Shown here: in pieces, positions 35,180 to 47,139 of the stretch
How the letters are laid out: the number at the start of each line of letters is the position of its first letter
Numbering within the stretch: position 1 is the stretch's first letter
Assembly: GCA_950295325.1 (NCBI GenBank)
Contig: OX485804.1
Coordinates: 47,990,001 to 48,050,000, forward strand
Source: Polytrichum commune
Taxonomy: Eukaryota > Streptophyta > Polytrichopsida > Polytrichales > Polytrichaceae
DNA length: 60,000 nt
Direction: 5' to 3'
Position numbers and translations under genes: made by a program
The notes under the pieces: generated by a model
What the model was told of the DNA's origin: nothing
Database searches by the model: none
What the model saw: the letters and a program-made list of their open reading frames with translations, nothing else

Positions 35180-37860
35180 GGTTTGTTGGGAAACCGCGTC
35201 ATTGAAAATACCGGTGTTTGGTTTCCTTTCCTTTTTCTTGAAATCCAAACAACCAATTGAATAAAGAAAACCATCCTTATGGCCACTTAGAATTTCTTTA
35301 TGTGGCCACTTGGATCATTCGATCATGAAGCACACCACATAAGATGCTCATCTTAAAAGACACCTCACCTCTCTTGTCTCGGGGTTCCTATAGTACAATG
35401 GACCTTGTCATGATTTGGTTCTCACGTAACTTAATAGAAGGAGTAACAAGAAATCCACTCACACTTATCATTCTACATTGTCCAAGCCCCCCGCCCGCCC
35501 ACATTCGGAGTATAAAACAGGCTTACCATTTTTATCCGACATCTTATATGTACGTCCCGGGCCAAAAACCCCTACATTGATATTATGTGCAATTAGGTCA
35601 TTCCACACTTATTGTATTGACATTCCACACTATTTTTGAATATGTATTACCACTGGGTTAAATTATGTGATTTTTTGAACTTGTGATTGTTATGTGGATC
35701 AATAAACAAAGTTATAAGCTTTTATTTGACATGGTTTTGATCCCAAGGTAATTTGCATAGATAAAGAGTCACCCTATTTGCAAAGTCGACGAATTGCATA
35801 TATCAGTGTATTTCTTTATGTTTATAGTTGGTTTGTCACCTTTCAACTTGCATAGTTGCAGCAAATCTTTGGTCATCCAACACCATTGCGTCACTTGATA
35901 CATTGGAGTGTTTAGAGTAGGTGACTTGCTAAGATCCTTAATAATGTCAATCTTTGAAGGTCACCAAAGCCCCAATGGGCAAGTGTTGTTGTTGTCATTG
36001 TCTTCGTTATTGATTATTTTCTAGGAAATACAACTCTTTTGTTCTAGTGAGAGTCTACGGTTAAAGGAGAACTCATAACAGGGTGCAAATATGGTAAAAC
36101 ATGTGAAGAAGAAAAACCATGGTGTATGAATTTGGACAATATATAGTACTTTTGGCCACCATTTCTCCACATGATCGTGGTTTTTATTCTATCCTTCAAA
36201 CGATCATGTACATAAATTAGGTTGAGCCTTTGGGTACAATTCTATGATACATTGATATGAATTTTCTTATGGATATCTAGTTTCAATTTTGTACGTGGAA
36301 TTATGCCATGTCGACAAGATGTTGTAACTAGATTTCAACCATATGCAAATATAATTTTGACCTTTGGAACAACTTTCATATTTGAGTGAACAACATCTGA
36401 GCATTGGAAGAAACACCTCATGACCTTTGATGGTTATACAAACCTTCCATGTCGTCGTGTGGGGTTTGGACCCATGGGAAATAATAAGACTTGCGCATAA
36501 AATATGAAATGCATAATGCTTAGATTCCACTCATTTTCAATTTGAAAATGGGAGCCTAACTCGGGTTTTATTCATGGAAAGAAAACAAACTCTTGAGGAT
36601 CAATAATGTTAGGGTGTTTGTGCACTAAAAAAAATGTTGTGAATTTTCCAGAGTCGTTATTCACTTACTAGGTTTATCCATAACATCGGGACTTCACACT
36701 ATAGCATCAAATTCAAACTTTTAAGTACATGCCTCCATGTGCGATACCTACATGGGGCAAAGAATCGTAGCCTAGCACCATGAGTGACCTTGCTCTCGGG
36801 TGCAGCCCTACCTCGCTACATCTTCAAAGCTACATAAAGGAGAGGTTCAACACAAGCAATGACATCAAGCAACATGAGGCTAAACACCATAGGCGCACAA
36901 TAATAGACAAGACTCATCACCTAGAAGCAACAACCATTGCAACTCTACACAATGGCAGAAGCAAACCGTAACCATCAAGGAACCACACAAACACGATATG
37001 GAGAAAGAAACACAAATCCATAACCGAGAAACCCAAACCCCACTGCACAAACACTTGATACGTCAATGTTTTGAGCAATCATCCTACTCCCCCTAGCATA
37101 CCAACACGTGCTTATACTCCCCACACTACACCCTAAAGAAGAATGAAGCCACGCCTCCAGCCAACACTATGAGGCACACTCAACACACATGGAGGTTTGC
37201 CACCAGTGCCTCACATCTTGAGCAACACCAACATTCAACAACAATGAAACAACAATCAAGACATCACGGCCCTTCCTCAACACCAAGGTACATCCCCGAC
37301 CCCTCCCCCAACACAACACCCACACACAACATGTATTGTACCGAATGACCTTCGTAATCCACCCTTTTAATTTCACATTACCGCATTAAAATCCTCATAA
37401 ACCGAGTCAAATATAGGTTTTGGTACCCAATTCTTGCTTAAAACTCATTGTAACCTATCAATTAACATGATAATGACAGCTAGAACCCCAAACTAACACT
37501 TAGTTAGCCTTTCCTACGCGCTTTGTTCAATTGAACCCAAACGAAGAAAACCTATCTACAAGGTTTGTCATTCAACAAATGCTTGCATAGTTATAACTTT
37601 CTAAACTATGTTCCCTACACCTTTTTTTTTCATAAGAAGCTTGAGTTTTTAAACCCATTATTAGCTGCATTTGATTGTAGGGTTGCATTATGAAATCATT
37701 CATGAAAAAACTGGATTTTGGACAATGATAGAACATTTGAATGGCTCAAAGGATAAATTAGTCCAACCTAGTGAATGTATATGGGGACTATTGATTGTGG
37801 GCATGGCTTACCATGTCTGTGAGCTTTGTCAAAGTACATCCGAAATACTCTTTGAAGGGA
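35180..37860. other. non-coding stretch between the two inverted 500-bp elements
   Basis: No gene recognised. 36770-37330 is A/C-rich like 1-1000 and may be an old retroelement fragment, but I found no peptide block to support that. Confidence 0.45.
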
Positions 37861-37864
37861 CCTC

Positions 37865-38368
37865 AGGGTCACTTCACACACGAGCCAAGAGCCGTGACCA
37901 TGAAATTGTGAGAGCCCAAAAGAAAGTGTCCGAAGGCCGTCCCAAGACACCTCCAAAATCATCTAGTGTGGTCACGGATCCTCAAGTGTAGTGTGAAGCC
38001 ATATGTGACCATGCCCTCAACCAAATGCTATTTCCATGAATTTCTATTCAAGCGGGTTCTCACACATGATAAAATAAAATAAACCAACGGTTGTGAGCAT
38101 TCGGAGTGCCATGGTCTCCCAGTTTTGTATTAGACTTACCTCCAACAAGTGGTCTTTGAAAATAGTCCAAGTGACCATGAAACATGATCCATTTGATGCC
38201 ATGTAGGAAACCATGTAGACTTTACATCCATCTTGCATTCACGTACTCCATTGGTCCCTCAAGCGTAGTGTGAAGAAGCGAACTTGGACCGGCTCCGCCT
38301 TTTCCACCAATGAGAGTGCTTGAAGTGTAATGGTCACGGGCTCTCAGTCTCGTGTGTGAAGTGGCCCT
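37865..38368 (-). mobile_element. 500-bp TIR element, copy B, inverted relative to copy A
   Basis: Starts AGGGTCACTTCACACACGAG and ends CTCGTGTGTGAAGTGGCCCT, so each copy has its own terminal inverted repeats. Overall similarity to copy A in reverse complement is about 80% by eye. The two copies lie 2.7 kb apart, and together they make a 3.7-kb inverted arrangement. Confidence 0.75.
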
Positions 38369-38369
38369 C

Positions 38370-39210
38370 TACATTGCCTTGTACAGTCGTGTGTGCAAAT
38401 TAGCATGGTTATGAGAATTTTAGAGTGGTTGCTAAATGTGACCCGCTGGATTGTAACTAGAAATAGTCATGTATGCGGACCGCTTTAAAAATTATTCCCA
38501 ATTATCCAAGCATCGAAACGTTCTTCCATACAAAGAAAAACTCTTGAATTTGACTAATTTAGTGCACCTAATATTGTTTCGATCGTTGAAGCACTGCTTA
38601 AAACAATCTACACTGTGTCACTAGCTACTCAAATTTTTGTTTTCACTAAACCAGTCGTTTGATAATAGCTCCTGCAATAATTTTAGAATAAGTAGTTACG
38701 TATGTAAGAATTTTGGCAGTTATTGTACACTTATACAAATCGACATGCATGTTTGATCGTTTCTACATTAATTGTCCCACTTCATGCATGTGGTACTAAT
38801 TCCCGAAACACGCACTATTTTTGTCACATCTCAAAATTAGTGAGGTCTGAACTTTATACTTGAGTCATACTAATTTCATGGATACATGTTCATTTATCAT
38901 GCATTCAAACAATTAAGTAAGTGCATGTTCTAAGGTGTTTGTAGATAACAAATTTTATATGCAAAAGTCAATGATTCGGATGAATAATGTTGTTGTGTAT
39001 AACGATTTCAATGAACAGTGACAGGGTAAACAATGCTTCCTAGTTTTTTTTAGTAGTATTGATTTCATAGCATAAAGAAATTTAGCATCACCTGCATTAA
39101 TTTCCCAGGTTCACTAATAGCCCTCCCTCACTGATTGGGATAACCAATGTAGTAAAACGTGACATAGGTGGCATTCATCTTTAACCAACAATTGAGTAAC
39201 GTCCAAGCGG
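38370..39210. other. non-coding stretch, nothing recognised
   Basis: AT-rich with frequent stops in all frames; no repeats or motifs noted. Confidence 0.5.
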
Positions 39211-39212
39211 TA

Positions 39213-39612
39213 CACTAAATAGGTAGATTAGTGTTGGAAACACTAATAGTCGACGAAAACGCTAAATGTCAATTGTCTTCATAGTGTTAGAACACTAAAT
39301 GTCAACTCTAACACTATTTGTACCAATTAGTAACTTTGAATATTTACAAAAGCGCATTTAGTGTTAGATGACATTTTTTGGAGATCTTCAAATGAAGAAT
39401 TGGAGGTAGAATATGTGAGCCTCATAGAAAATGTAATATGCTAGGAATTTGATATTACAAAATTTAAACTTAATGGAACTCAACTTTGATAATGCAAAAT
39501 AAAGACAAAGGAAATTGTAACACTAATTGTACTTTCAAGTGACATTTAGTGTTTTGGGTAACTATTGGCTCTAACACTAATCTTCATCTAACACTAATCT
39601 ACCTATTTAGTG
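39213..39612. mobile_element. 400-bp MITE with perfect 23-bp terminal inverted repeats
   Basis: The terminal repeat begins CACTAAATAGGTAGATTAGT and is perfect over 23 bp at the two ends (39213-39235 and 39590-39612). TA flanks both sides (39211-39212 and 39613-39614), consistent with a 2-bp target duplication. Shorter AACACTAA / TTAGTGTT words repeat inside. The CACTA start resembles CACTA elements, but the TA target fits mariner/Stowaway better; class left open. The perfect ends suggest fairly recent movement. Confidence 0.85.
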
Positions 39613-39614
39613 TA

Positions 39615-42400
39615 GTAAGTGACTACTACTATTTGTAAATCAAGGATAAATTTATGCACCATGAGGGCAACATTGAAGGTAGAAATTGCAGTGAATCGCA
39701 ACTTCCTTGGTGACACCAAATAAAATATCATGTATAAAAAATATAAACTAATGAATTGGGCTCCCTTTATAACAAGGTTGTGATATATATGTTGCTCTGT
39801 GCATTGTGGATTTCTTTATTGGAATCCACAAGAATGATTTGTTAAATTCAAGACACCACTAGTTGGGCATGTGTGTTTCAAATAAATAAATAACCAACCA
39901 ACGTCGGGCAATCCGACATAAATTTGAGGTCGTTGGCCCTCACCTGTTCAAGAATTTTCTTGGTACATGGTGGGATTTACTGCCTACCTCGCGGTGGGTG
40001 GGCTTTTGGATTCCTACCTACCTAGTTAGGATTTCTTTTTTCTTTTTTTTCAAGTAGAGAGAAGATTTCATAGCAAGGATCGAACTACCAACCTTTTCAT
40101 TCAAAAATGGGTACCTCACCACTATCACCCAATAGTTTAGGGTCATGTCAGACCTAAGTCTAATTCAACAACAATAGTTGTCATAATCAACGCAATTAAT
40201 AGGACTTCATGTTGAACTAGATTGTCTTTCCATTAGTGCATGCTCTTCTACAAGCTCACATCCTTGTTTTCCCACTCATCCTAGCATTCAACACCCCCAA
40301 TACATAACAACTTCGGGCACTACCCTTGCCACCGCCACCACCAACAAGCATCCATAATTGTCAAAATCTATCAAGCACCCTACCACCCCCACTAGGCATC
40401 TCAATCTCACATATTACAAGATTCAAAACGAATGCGTGCAAAGATGAATGGGGTGCCAAAAAAGAAAACATACAATTTTTAATGTCAATGGAACACACAA
40501 GAAAGCAACTACCACAAGTGGATACCCCCACAACATACTACTAGACCTAGATAACATCCTCTAAGAACATAACCTATTGCTCATCACAAACTCTCAAAAT
40601 ATATAAAACAACAAGCCATACAAACAAAGCTACTCAAAGCACAAATTTCACAACAATCAAGAGACCTATGATATGTCCGCCCAAGCCTAAGCATCCCGCA
40701 TTGCACACTACACACCCAAGAATGTACTTGGACAAAGACACCATCACAATCACATCCGCCATCCAAATACACCCTCTGCTAGTGCATATACATGACCATA
40801 ACGGGGTGCAAGTGGGGTAAAGTGGGCAACTCCTGATCCATGCATGGTGTTAAGTGAAAGTGATTCGATACTATAGCCTAGCTTTGAAATTTGTTAAAAA
40901 AAAAATCATAGACATTTATAAAGACATGTTGATCTACAAAACAAAGGAATTTATGATGACAAAAACAATTCCAAGAAAAATCTATGTTTTAGAAGGCAGT
41001 ACAAGACTATCTAACATGAAATGACCAAAATTTAATTTTGCAACAACTTGACTACGTCCTCCTCGGAGCCAACCATATGAACAATCACTAAAATAAGGAC
41101 ATATTGTATCCAACAAATCAAAATCCCCGCAAGGTGAATTGCCACCCACAATTTTGAACTTTAAAACTAATCACACAAAAAAATTAAGGACTTCCCACCC
41201 GAGGATTTCAATCCAACTCTGGTAGTAATCAAATATTTAACATGAATTATCTTCTCTCCTCTTTAAAGGACTAGCATATAGACAACCAATGACATGAGAT
41301 TGTTTGTTAAGCTCAAGCAAGTTTCAAAAGACTATGATTTATCAACCAAGAGTCACCCACCCTAGAAATCATTTAGACAATGGTATTAATTGAACTCTTG
41401 AATTAGTTGATATGCTCTCCTAAACACAATAGCCAAATGCTCACATGGGACAATTTTATCACAATTAACTACAATTCAAAGAAAATAATCTCACAACATT
41501 TAGGGTACTAGACTACGTGAGTTTATTACAAACTATATCATTCACAACATTCGCCATATATACTATCCTCACTCTTTCAAACAATCACACAAAGTCTTCA
41601 CTTATGAGCAAAAAAACATATCCCCCACAAGCTAGGGCTTACACCATAGTGATTTTTACTGAAGTCAACGGTACTAGACAACTTGATAATATCAAAAAGA
41701 CCACTTTCTTCCCAAGAGGGCTAGAAAATTTGTGTATATTCTAGTATTGAGTCTCTTTGACTAACTATAGACTATGGCCTACATTGAGATACATGGAAGA
41801 GGAGGCTAGTAGTTTGGCCATAAGGTGCACATATGTCCATAGCCATATTTTAGAAATTCAACTTCACTTTCTCAAATGTCTATTATCCTTGCGCTAAATC
41901 CTCTCCTAATAACAACCAATAGTCAAAATTATCTACTTTGGGAAGTACAAACCTCCCTTCAACTAAGTAAGGCTAAATTTCAAGATCTCTTATTGATTGC
42001 TAGTCTTAGCAACCCTTGAAATTTAATCAACTCACGGTAAAATTCTCACAAATTTCCATCATATACTTAACACACATCATTCTCAACAATTAGTAATTAG
42101 AGAGAAAACAAGCACCTATATACCCCTTGACTTCAACAAATATAAATAATATGACTAACATTAACATTAGGTCCACCTAATTACAAATAGGCATTGAACC
42201 ACCTTCACCCCCATTATCACGCAATCATGAAATGGAAGTTGGTAAACGGACATCACATGTTAGAATAAAAAACCCAGTGTTCATTTATTTATTTTTACAT
42301 AACATTGGTGGTAGAATGATATCACCTCTCCCAATACTTTGTCGGTAACTAAACTAATGATAAAATAACATATTGTGGAGAAGTTGTACATTGAAACTCT
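39615..42400. other. non-coding stretch, decayed repeats likely
   Basis: No gene recognised. 40300-40800 is A/C-rich like the window start and may be retroelement debris. Small ORFs here show no family motif. Confidence 0.45.
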
Positions 42401-43029
42401 ACCTCTTGTGTTAGTAACACAAGACACGAGGATTGGCTACGGTTGAGGATGGTATTTGCCATGTGTTGCCATACAAGAAAACATGGATTAGGTCTAACAT
42501 GCTTTTGCCCCTTGGTATCATTGTAAACATTTTGGCAAAAAAATTGGTAATTGACAACCTAAAATGTTCAAAAAAAATATTCAGTTGTTCTGCTACTTTC
42601 AGTGGACAAATTCCCATATTTTTTCATTGCATTTTCAACATAAAATAAATTTGCAAAACATACTATCATATCATAATTATAAATAAGTCTATATTTCATC
42701 TATGTTTTGGATATAATGTGTGTACCTCTCATTTATTTAACATCAAAACTTGGTTCCCTATAGGTTTTTGGTCAATTTATCCCAAATCACTTCAACTTGA
42801 CCAATTTAGAGTCTTTAAAGGTTATTTTGATGTTGATTCAACTAAAAACCTAACCTCCATGATGCATACTATTTTGAGACTTTTATGTTGAATTAATAAG
42901 AGGTATGCTTGCATGTGATAATTCTCTTGTGGTCAATCTAATGGTGAACACCATCTTCGCTAAGTTAGACGTGCATAGTTCAATTACTTATCTTTATATG
43001 ACACCTCTGTTTGAGTGGTATCTGATTTA

Positions 43030-44215
43030 GAGGACAAACATGCTTTAGGGAAGATACATTGGATCACATCCTTACATTGTGCACTTTAATTGACCAAGAA
43101 ATATGTGCCGATCATTGCCTATACTCTTGCTTTGTTGATTCCAAATTTTTTTGGACACGGTTATGCATGACAAAGCTTGGGAACACGTCCAAAGCTTAGG
43201 TGTACCACTTCATTTACAACGCACTATGAAAGCCATGTATACCACAATAAGTGCAAAAATACGCATTAGTGGTGACACATGTGGCGAAGTCGTGTTCAAT
43301 ATTGGTGTCAAACAATGATATACCCCTTTTTCCCACACTATTCACTATGCGTTGATGAACTTGAAACAATCTTAGAGGAGATTGATGGGGATTCTCCATG
43401 TATTATTCAACACCAGGGTTGTCGTCCTCCTTTACACTGACAATGTTGTTGTGCTTTCCAAACCAAGAGCTTGCTTACAAAGAGTCCTCAACAAGCTATA
43501 TGAGTTTTCCATTTCTTCTTGTCTTGGTGTTAATTTCTCTAAGATCACAAAATCATCATCTTTGGCGGAAACAACATGGGATTTAAACTAAGATGAATTT
43601 TACCCAATTAATGACCAAATAGAGACCACTTGTGAATATAAACACCTTGGTATTGATTCCTACTGTCATGGCTACTTTGATCCTTCAAGTAAAAGACTTT
43701 GAATTGGCATCCATTTTGCAAGGCATCAAGGGGTCAACCGCAATAGGGAACCATAGACATTTAACACCACCAAAAATCACATTTGATGCTATCAAACATG
43801 CATTTCTTTGTGAATAGATGGAATTCTTTCCGGTTGGACATTGGAGTCATCTTTCAACTACGAATGTGCATCACACTTGAAGCAACCATTGACACCACCC
43901 CCACGCAAAGTCATTGTTGCTTACCTCACCTCAAATCCTAGGCTTGCCATTGAAATAAATTGGTTGGTGGTCAACTATCCCAATCTCTTGGGATTAAAGA
44001 CTGCCAATCATGTCCCAAAAAGGTAGTGAGCTACGAGACACGCTTTGCGTTGGAGTGCCCCCTTTACAACTCCATTTAAGATAGGCTCCCTTCTTTATTT
44101 CAGAACGTAGTTTGGGTAGTCTCAAGTATGTTTCCCCGACCAAACCATCAAGTTGATATTAGCCTATAATTTCCACAGGCCACTACACTTCATCACTTTA
44201 GGGAATTAATTTTTG
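43030..44215 (+). pseudogene. LINE (non-LTR retrotransposon) reverse transcriptase fossil
   Basis: Translated blocks follow the order of a LINE reverse transcriptase but shift frame several times. TLDHILTLCTLIDQE is followed by CLYSCFVD. Next comes AWEHVQSLGVPLHLQ with ISGDTCGEVVFNIGVKQ. The catalytic block is LLYTDNVVVLSKPRACLQ, where the usual Y-A-D-D is altered to Y-T-D-N. It leads into VNFSK. Near 44030, SYETRFALECPLYNS is a typical C-terminal zinc-knuckle-like region. Stops and the altered active site mean it is inactive. The 5' part is not recognisable. Confidence 0.75.
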
Positions 44216-44520
44216 TCGATGTGCTTCTTGTCCCATGAGCCTTTTTGCTTCCTAGACTTCAAAATCGGTTTCAATACTCAACATTATCAGGGAGTCCTAT
44301 ATGACCATTAAACGGGCACGAGAATCTTAACTCTAAAAATGTATAAGATACTCTTACGAACTAAAAAATATGAAGAAAGCAGCTACGACCTAGACATGGA
44401 TTTGTGAAGTATCTCGTATTAATTGCATGTTTCATCCTCCGAGAAAGTTGTCTAGCTAGAAAAAGTAACCATTTAAGACCCATCTACCGTAGTTCAAGCA
44501 TACAAAGAAAAACAAATCAC
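44215..44520. repeat. dispersed repeat, copy 2 of the 17190/33800 family
   Basis: Directly follows the LINE fossil. ATTGCATGTTTCAT and AGTAACCATTTAAGACCC, then ATCTACC, match 17340-17425. The upstream part matches 33880-34030. It could be a 3' untranslated region carried by related LINE copies. Confidence 0.5.
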
Positions 44521-44870
44521 ACTGCATGGTATATTCTACAGTAAATGTGCCTAGAATAGGTAGACTTGGTAGACTTGGAAGACTTTTTTTGGGTCATCAA
44601 GTGTACGGGATAAGTTTGGTCTGTCCTTTGAGATACTTGTTCAATTCAACATGTGTTCAGAATTCGCCCTGCATGTCGATGCATGAAGTCCAATAATATA
44701 ATTTGCCATTGCTTAATTAAGGGGGCGGAGGGGGCCGGGTCTTTACGGGGTTTACTAATCAAGGGGGGCTGAGGAGTTCCAGACTCAATCAACTTTCTAT
44801 TTCTATCTTCTATGTTTATGCTACTAGGCCAATTTTACGGAAAGGCCATATGTGGCCCTGTTGTGGGGCC

Positions 44871-45248
44871 CCCGGGCTAGATCACATCTTCATTCGGCTG
44901 GGCCCCGCCCCTCCTATGCCTCCTTTACTGTCTGGTCTTTTTCATGCTCGATGTTCGTCCGCACCTGCGTGGGAACTCTTCCTCGTTGGGAACCAATGTG
45001 ACAATACATGGTCAAAATTACAAATATTCAAGTTGTCATCACTTTCATTTATTCCCGAGTTAATTGATGGAGTTCCTTCACATGACAAAGGAGCTTGATG
45101 GCTTAAGTGGTTGTATATTGTCACATTGGTTCATGACGAGGAAGAGTTCCCACGCAGGTGCGGGCAGGGAGCATGGGGAAGAACATGTAGTCAAGGAGGC
45201 CTGGGAGGGGTGGGGCCCAGTTGAATGAAGATGCGATCTAGCCTAGGG
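44871..45248. mobile_element. fold-back element with ~135-bp arms
   Basis: The left arm 44871-45006 (GGGCTAGATCACATCTTCAT, GCACCTGCGTGGGAACTCTT, CCAATGTGACAATA) and right arm 45115-45248 (TATTGTCACATTGG, AAGAGTTCCCACGCAGGTGC, ATGAAGATGCGATCTAGCC) are inverted copies with few mismatches. The loop is about 108 bp. It is GC-richer than the flanks and non-coding. Confidence 0.8.
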
Positions 45249-45405
45249 TTGTTGTGGACACTTCCAACTCCACCAACAATTTTGGCCGTTGGATTGGATT
45301 GAAGAATTATCTTGTCCATGTAGGGGTTATGAATAATGAGAATATTCATTTACAATTTCATAATTGGGAGTTGAGATGTACAAGTTGGAATAGGCCGAAA
45401 TCAAG

Positions 45406-45406
45406 A

Positions 45407-45450
<44 letters not shown>

Positions 45451-45451
45451 A
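45406..45451. repeat. (CT)n microsatellite
   Basis: About 23 CT units with one TT interruption. Confidence 0.95.
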
Positions 45452-46668
45452 AATACTCCCAGTTTTGTTCATTATTGAACTTAGAATGGTGTTTTGTGTT
45501 TTGAACATTTAGTCCAACCTCATCAAAACACATGTGATTGTGTTGTTCATTTTGATTTACAAGTCTTGCCATATACAACTCATATTATGTGTTTGGTTAA
45601 AGAGAGAGATCACATGGGACTCACATATCTCAAAGATGAAATGCAAGGTTGGCAATTAGAAACCACAACCCAAGTTTGTGGTGTTTTGTAAGGGCCGTTG
45701 TACACTATGACCATGAATTTGTTAGGGCCCTTGAAGCTCATCCGAAAGTTGTATTGTAGAGATATTGAACTTGATATACGTGTAACCTAGTCATGGGCCT
45801 TCAAATGTAGTGTAATAAATTGTATGGTGGTCAATGCCAGTCAACCAAGTTGGCCAAAAATCCCCAATCACTTGAACACTACATTGTGTGGTCAAATTGA
45901 ACAACTCATGCCCCAATCACATCAAACTTTCCATCCAATGCCAGTCGTAAAATTGATGAGGATTATGTTCAACAATAAATGTTGGCCCACCACTTTTTCA
46001 CACTATTATAGCCGGGGACGTTGATGGATGATACTAGAAGTGTCTGGTGTGATCAACCCCTCAAATGCACATAGAAGTCTTTGAAGACCAATTGTTAGCC
46101 CACGTGTGCAAATTATGGACATCAACAATATCCCTTATGTATATAAACCCATAAGGACAACAACTTTGACATAATTTTGAGATTATAAAAACTATGACCT
46201 ATAGGGGAATTGCCGTTGTTATGGTTCGGGCTCAAAACTGCCTGTCTTAACTCAATTACAAAGGTTTCGATATTCCGTTTATTCATTTAGCTGTTTGTTT
46301 GTTTGACAGAGTCCTTCAACTCTTGACTTTTGAAGCCCAGTCCACTAGAGTTTCTAAAACTTTCTTTTGTATTAGAGCTATCCATAAAGTCCCTCAAACC
46401 AATGTCCAGGGAGAACCGATATTTAGTGTAATGGCAGCCGGTTGGTTTTGTGAAAAGTCCAGTTGAATTGGGAAAGTGGAGGATGTGAAACTGGTGTTTT
46501 AAAAAAAATACAGATTTCAACCGGCAACTATTTTGAGGAGGAGGATTTCTACCTGGATGAATTGTGAAATAAGTGGATTTCATCCGGTTTGATTCATCTA
46601 GGGACGGATATCATCTGGTTTTAGGGTTTAGGTTATGTGTTCGTTGTATGCTTGTAGCGATTTGGTGA

Positions 46669-47135
46669 ATGGCGGACATGCGAAGCTTTTGCTTCATTAT
46701 TGCATTTCAATGTTGGCGGCTAGCGTTTAGAATGTATTATGTATTAGATAACCGACGAGCTGCGGAAGCGGCGAGTAGGTTATTAGACATAACCGGTTGT
46801 CCACTTTTCAATCGCAACCCTTGATCTTCATGATCCAAGGGCATAGGATGCAAGTTGAAAGGTGAGAAGGTTATGAGTTGCAACTTGTGATGGCGATGGT
46901 GACGGGTTGCCAATGGGATGGAGCCACATTGGCGTTGAAAAGTCAACAACCGGTTATGAGCTTGTCTATGGAAGATCTTCGTGATGATCTTGATAACATA
47001 CTAATGGAAGCCATAGCTTTATGGAGGAACTCTACAAAGTTTAGATGGTTGTTTTCACATCCACGGAGATACCTTTTAGGGCGTTTTCCTCTTGAAGGTG
47101 AAGATGATATTGCTGATTTTGACTCTAACTATTGA
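46669..47135 (+). pseudogene. short coding-like remnant, unknown family
   Basis: A 51-codon frame at 46669-46824 reads MADMRSFCFIIAFQCWRLAF and continues YYVLDNRRAAEAASRLLD. After a frame change, 46878-47135 reads through SLSMEDLRDDLDNILMEAIA and ends in an acidic tail (EGEDDIADFDSNY). The residue mix is protein-like, unlike the surrounding sequence. I do not recognise the family; a transposon accessory protein is one guess. The region 46400-47650 also repeats CCGGTT/AACCGG words about a dozen times. Confidence 0.3.
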
Positions 47136-47139
47136 TGAA

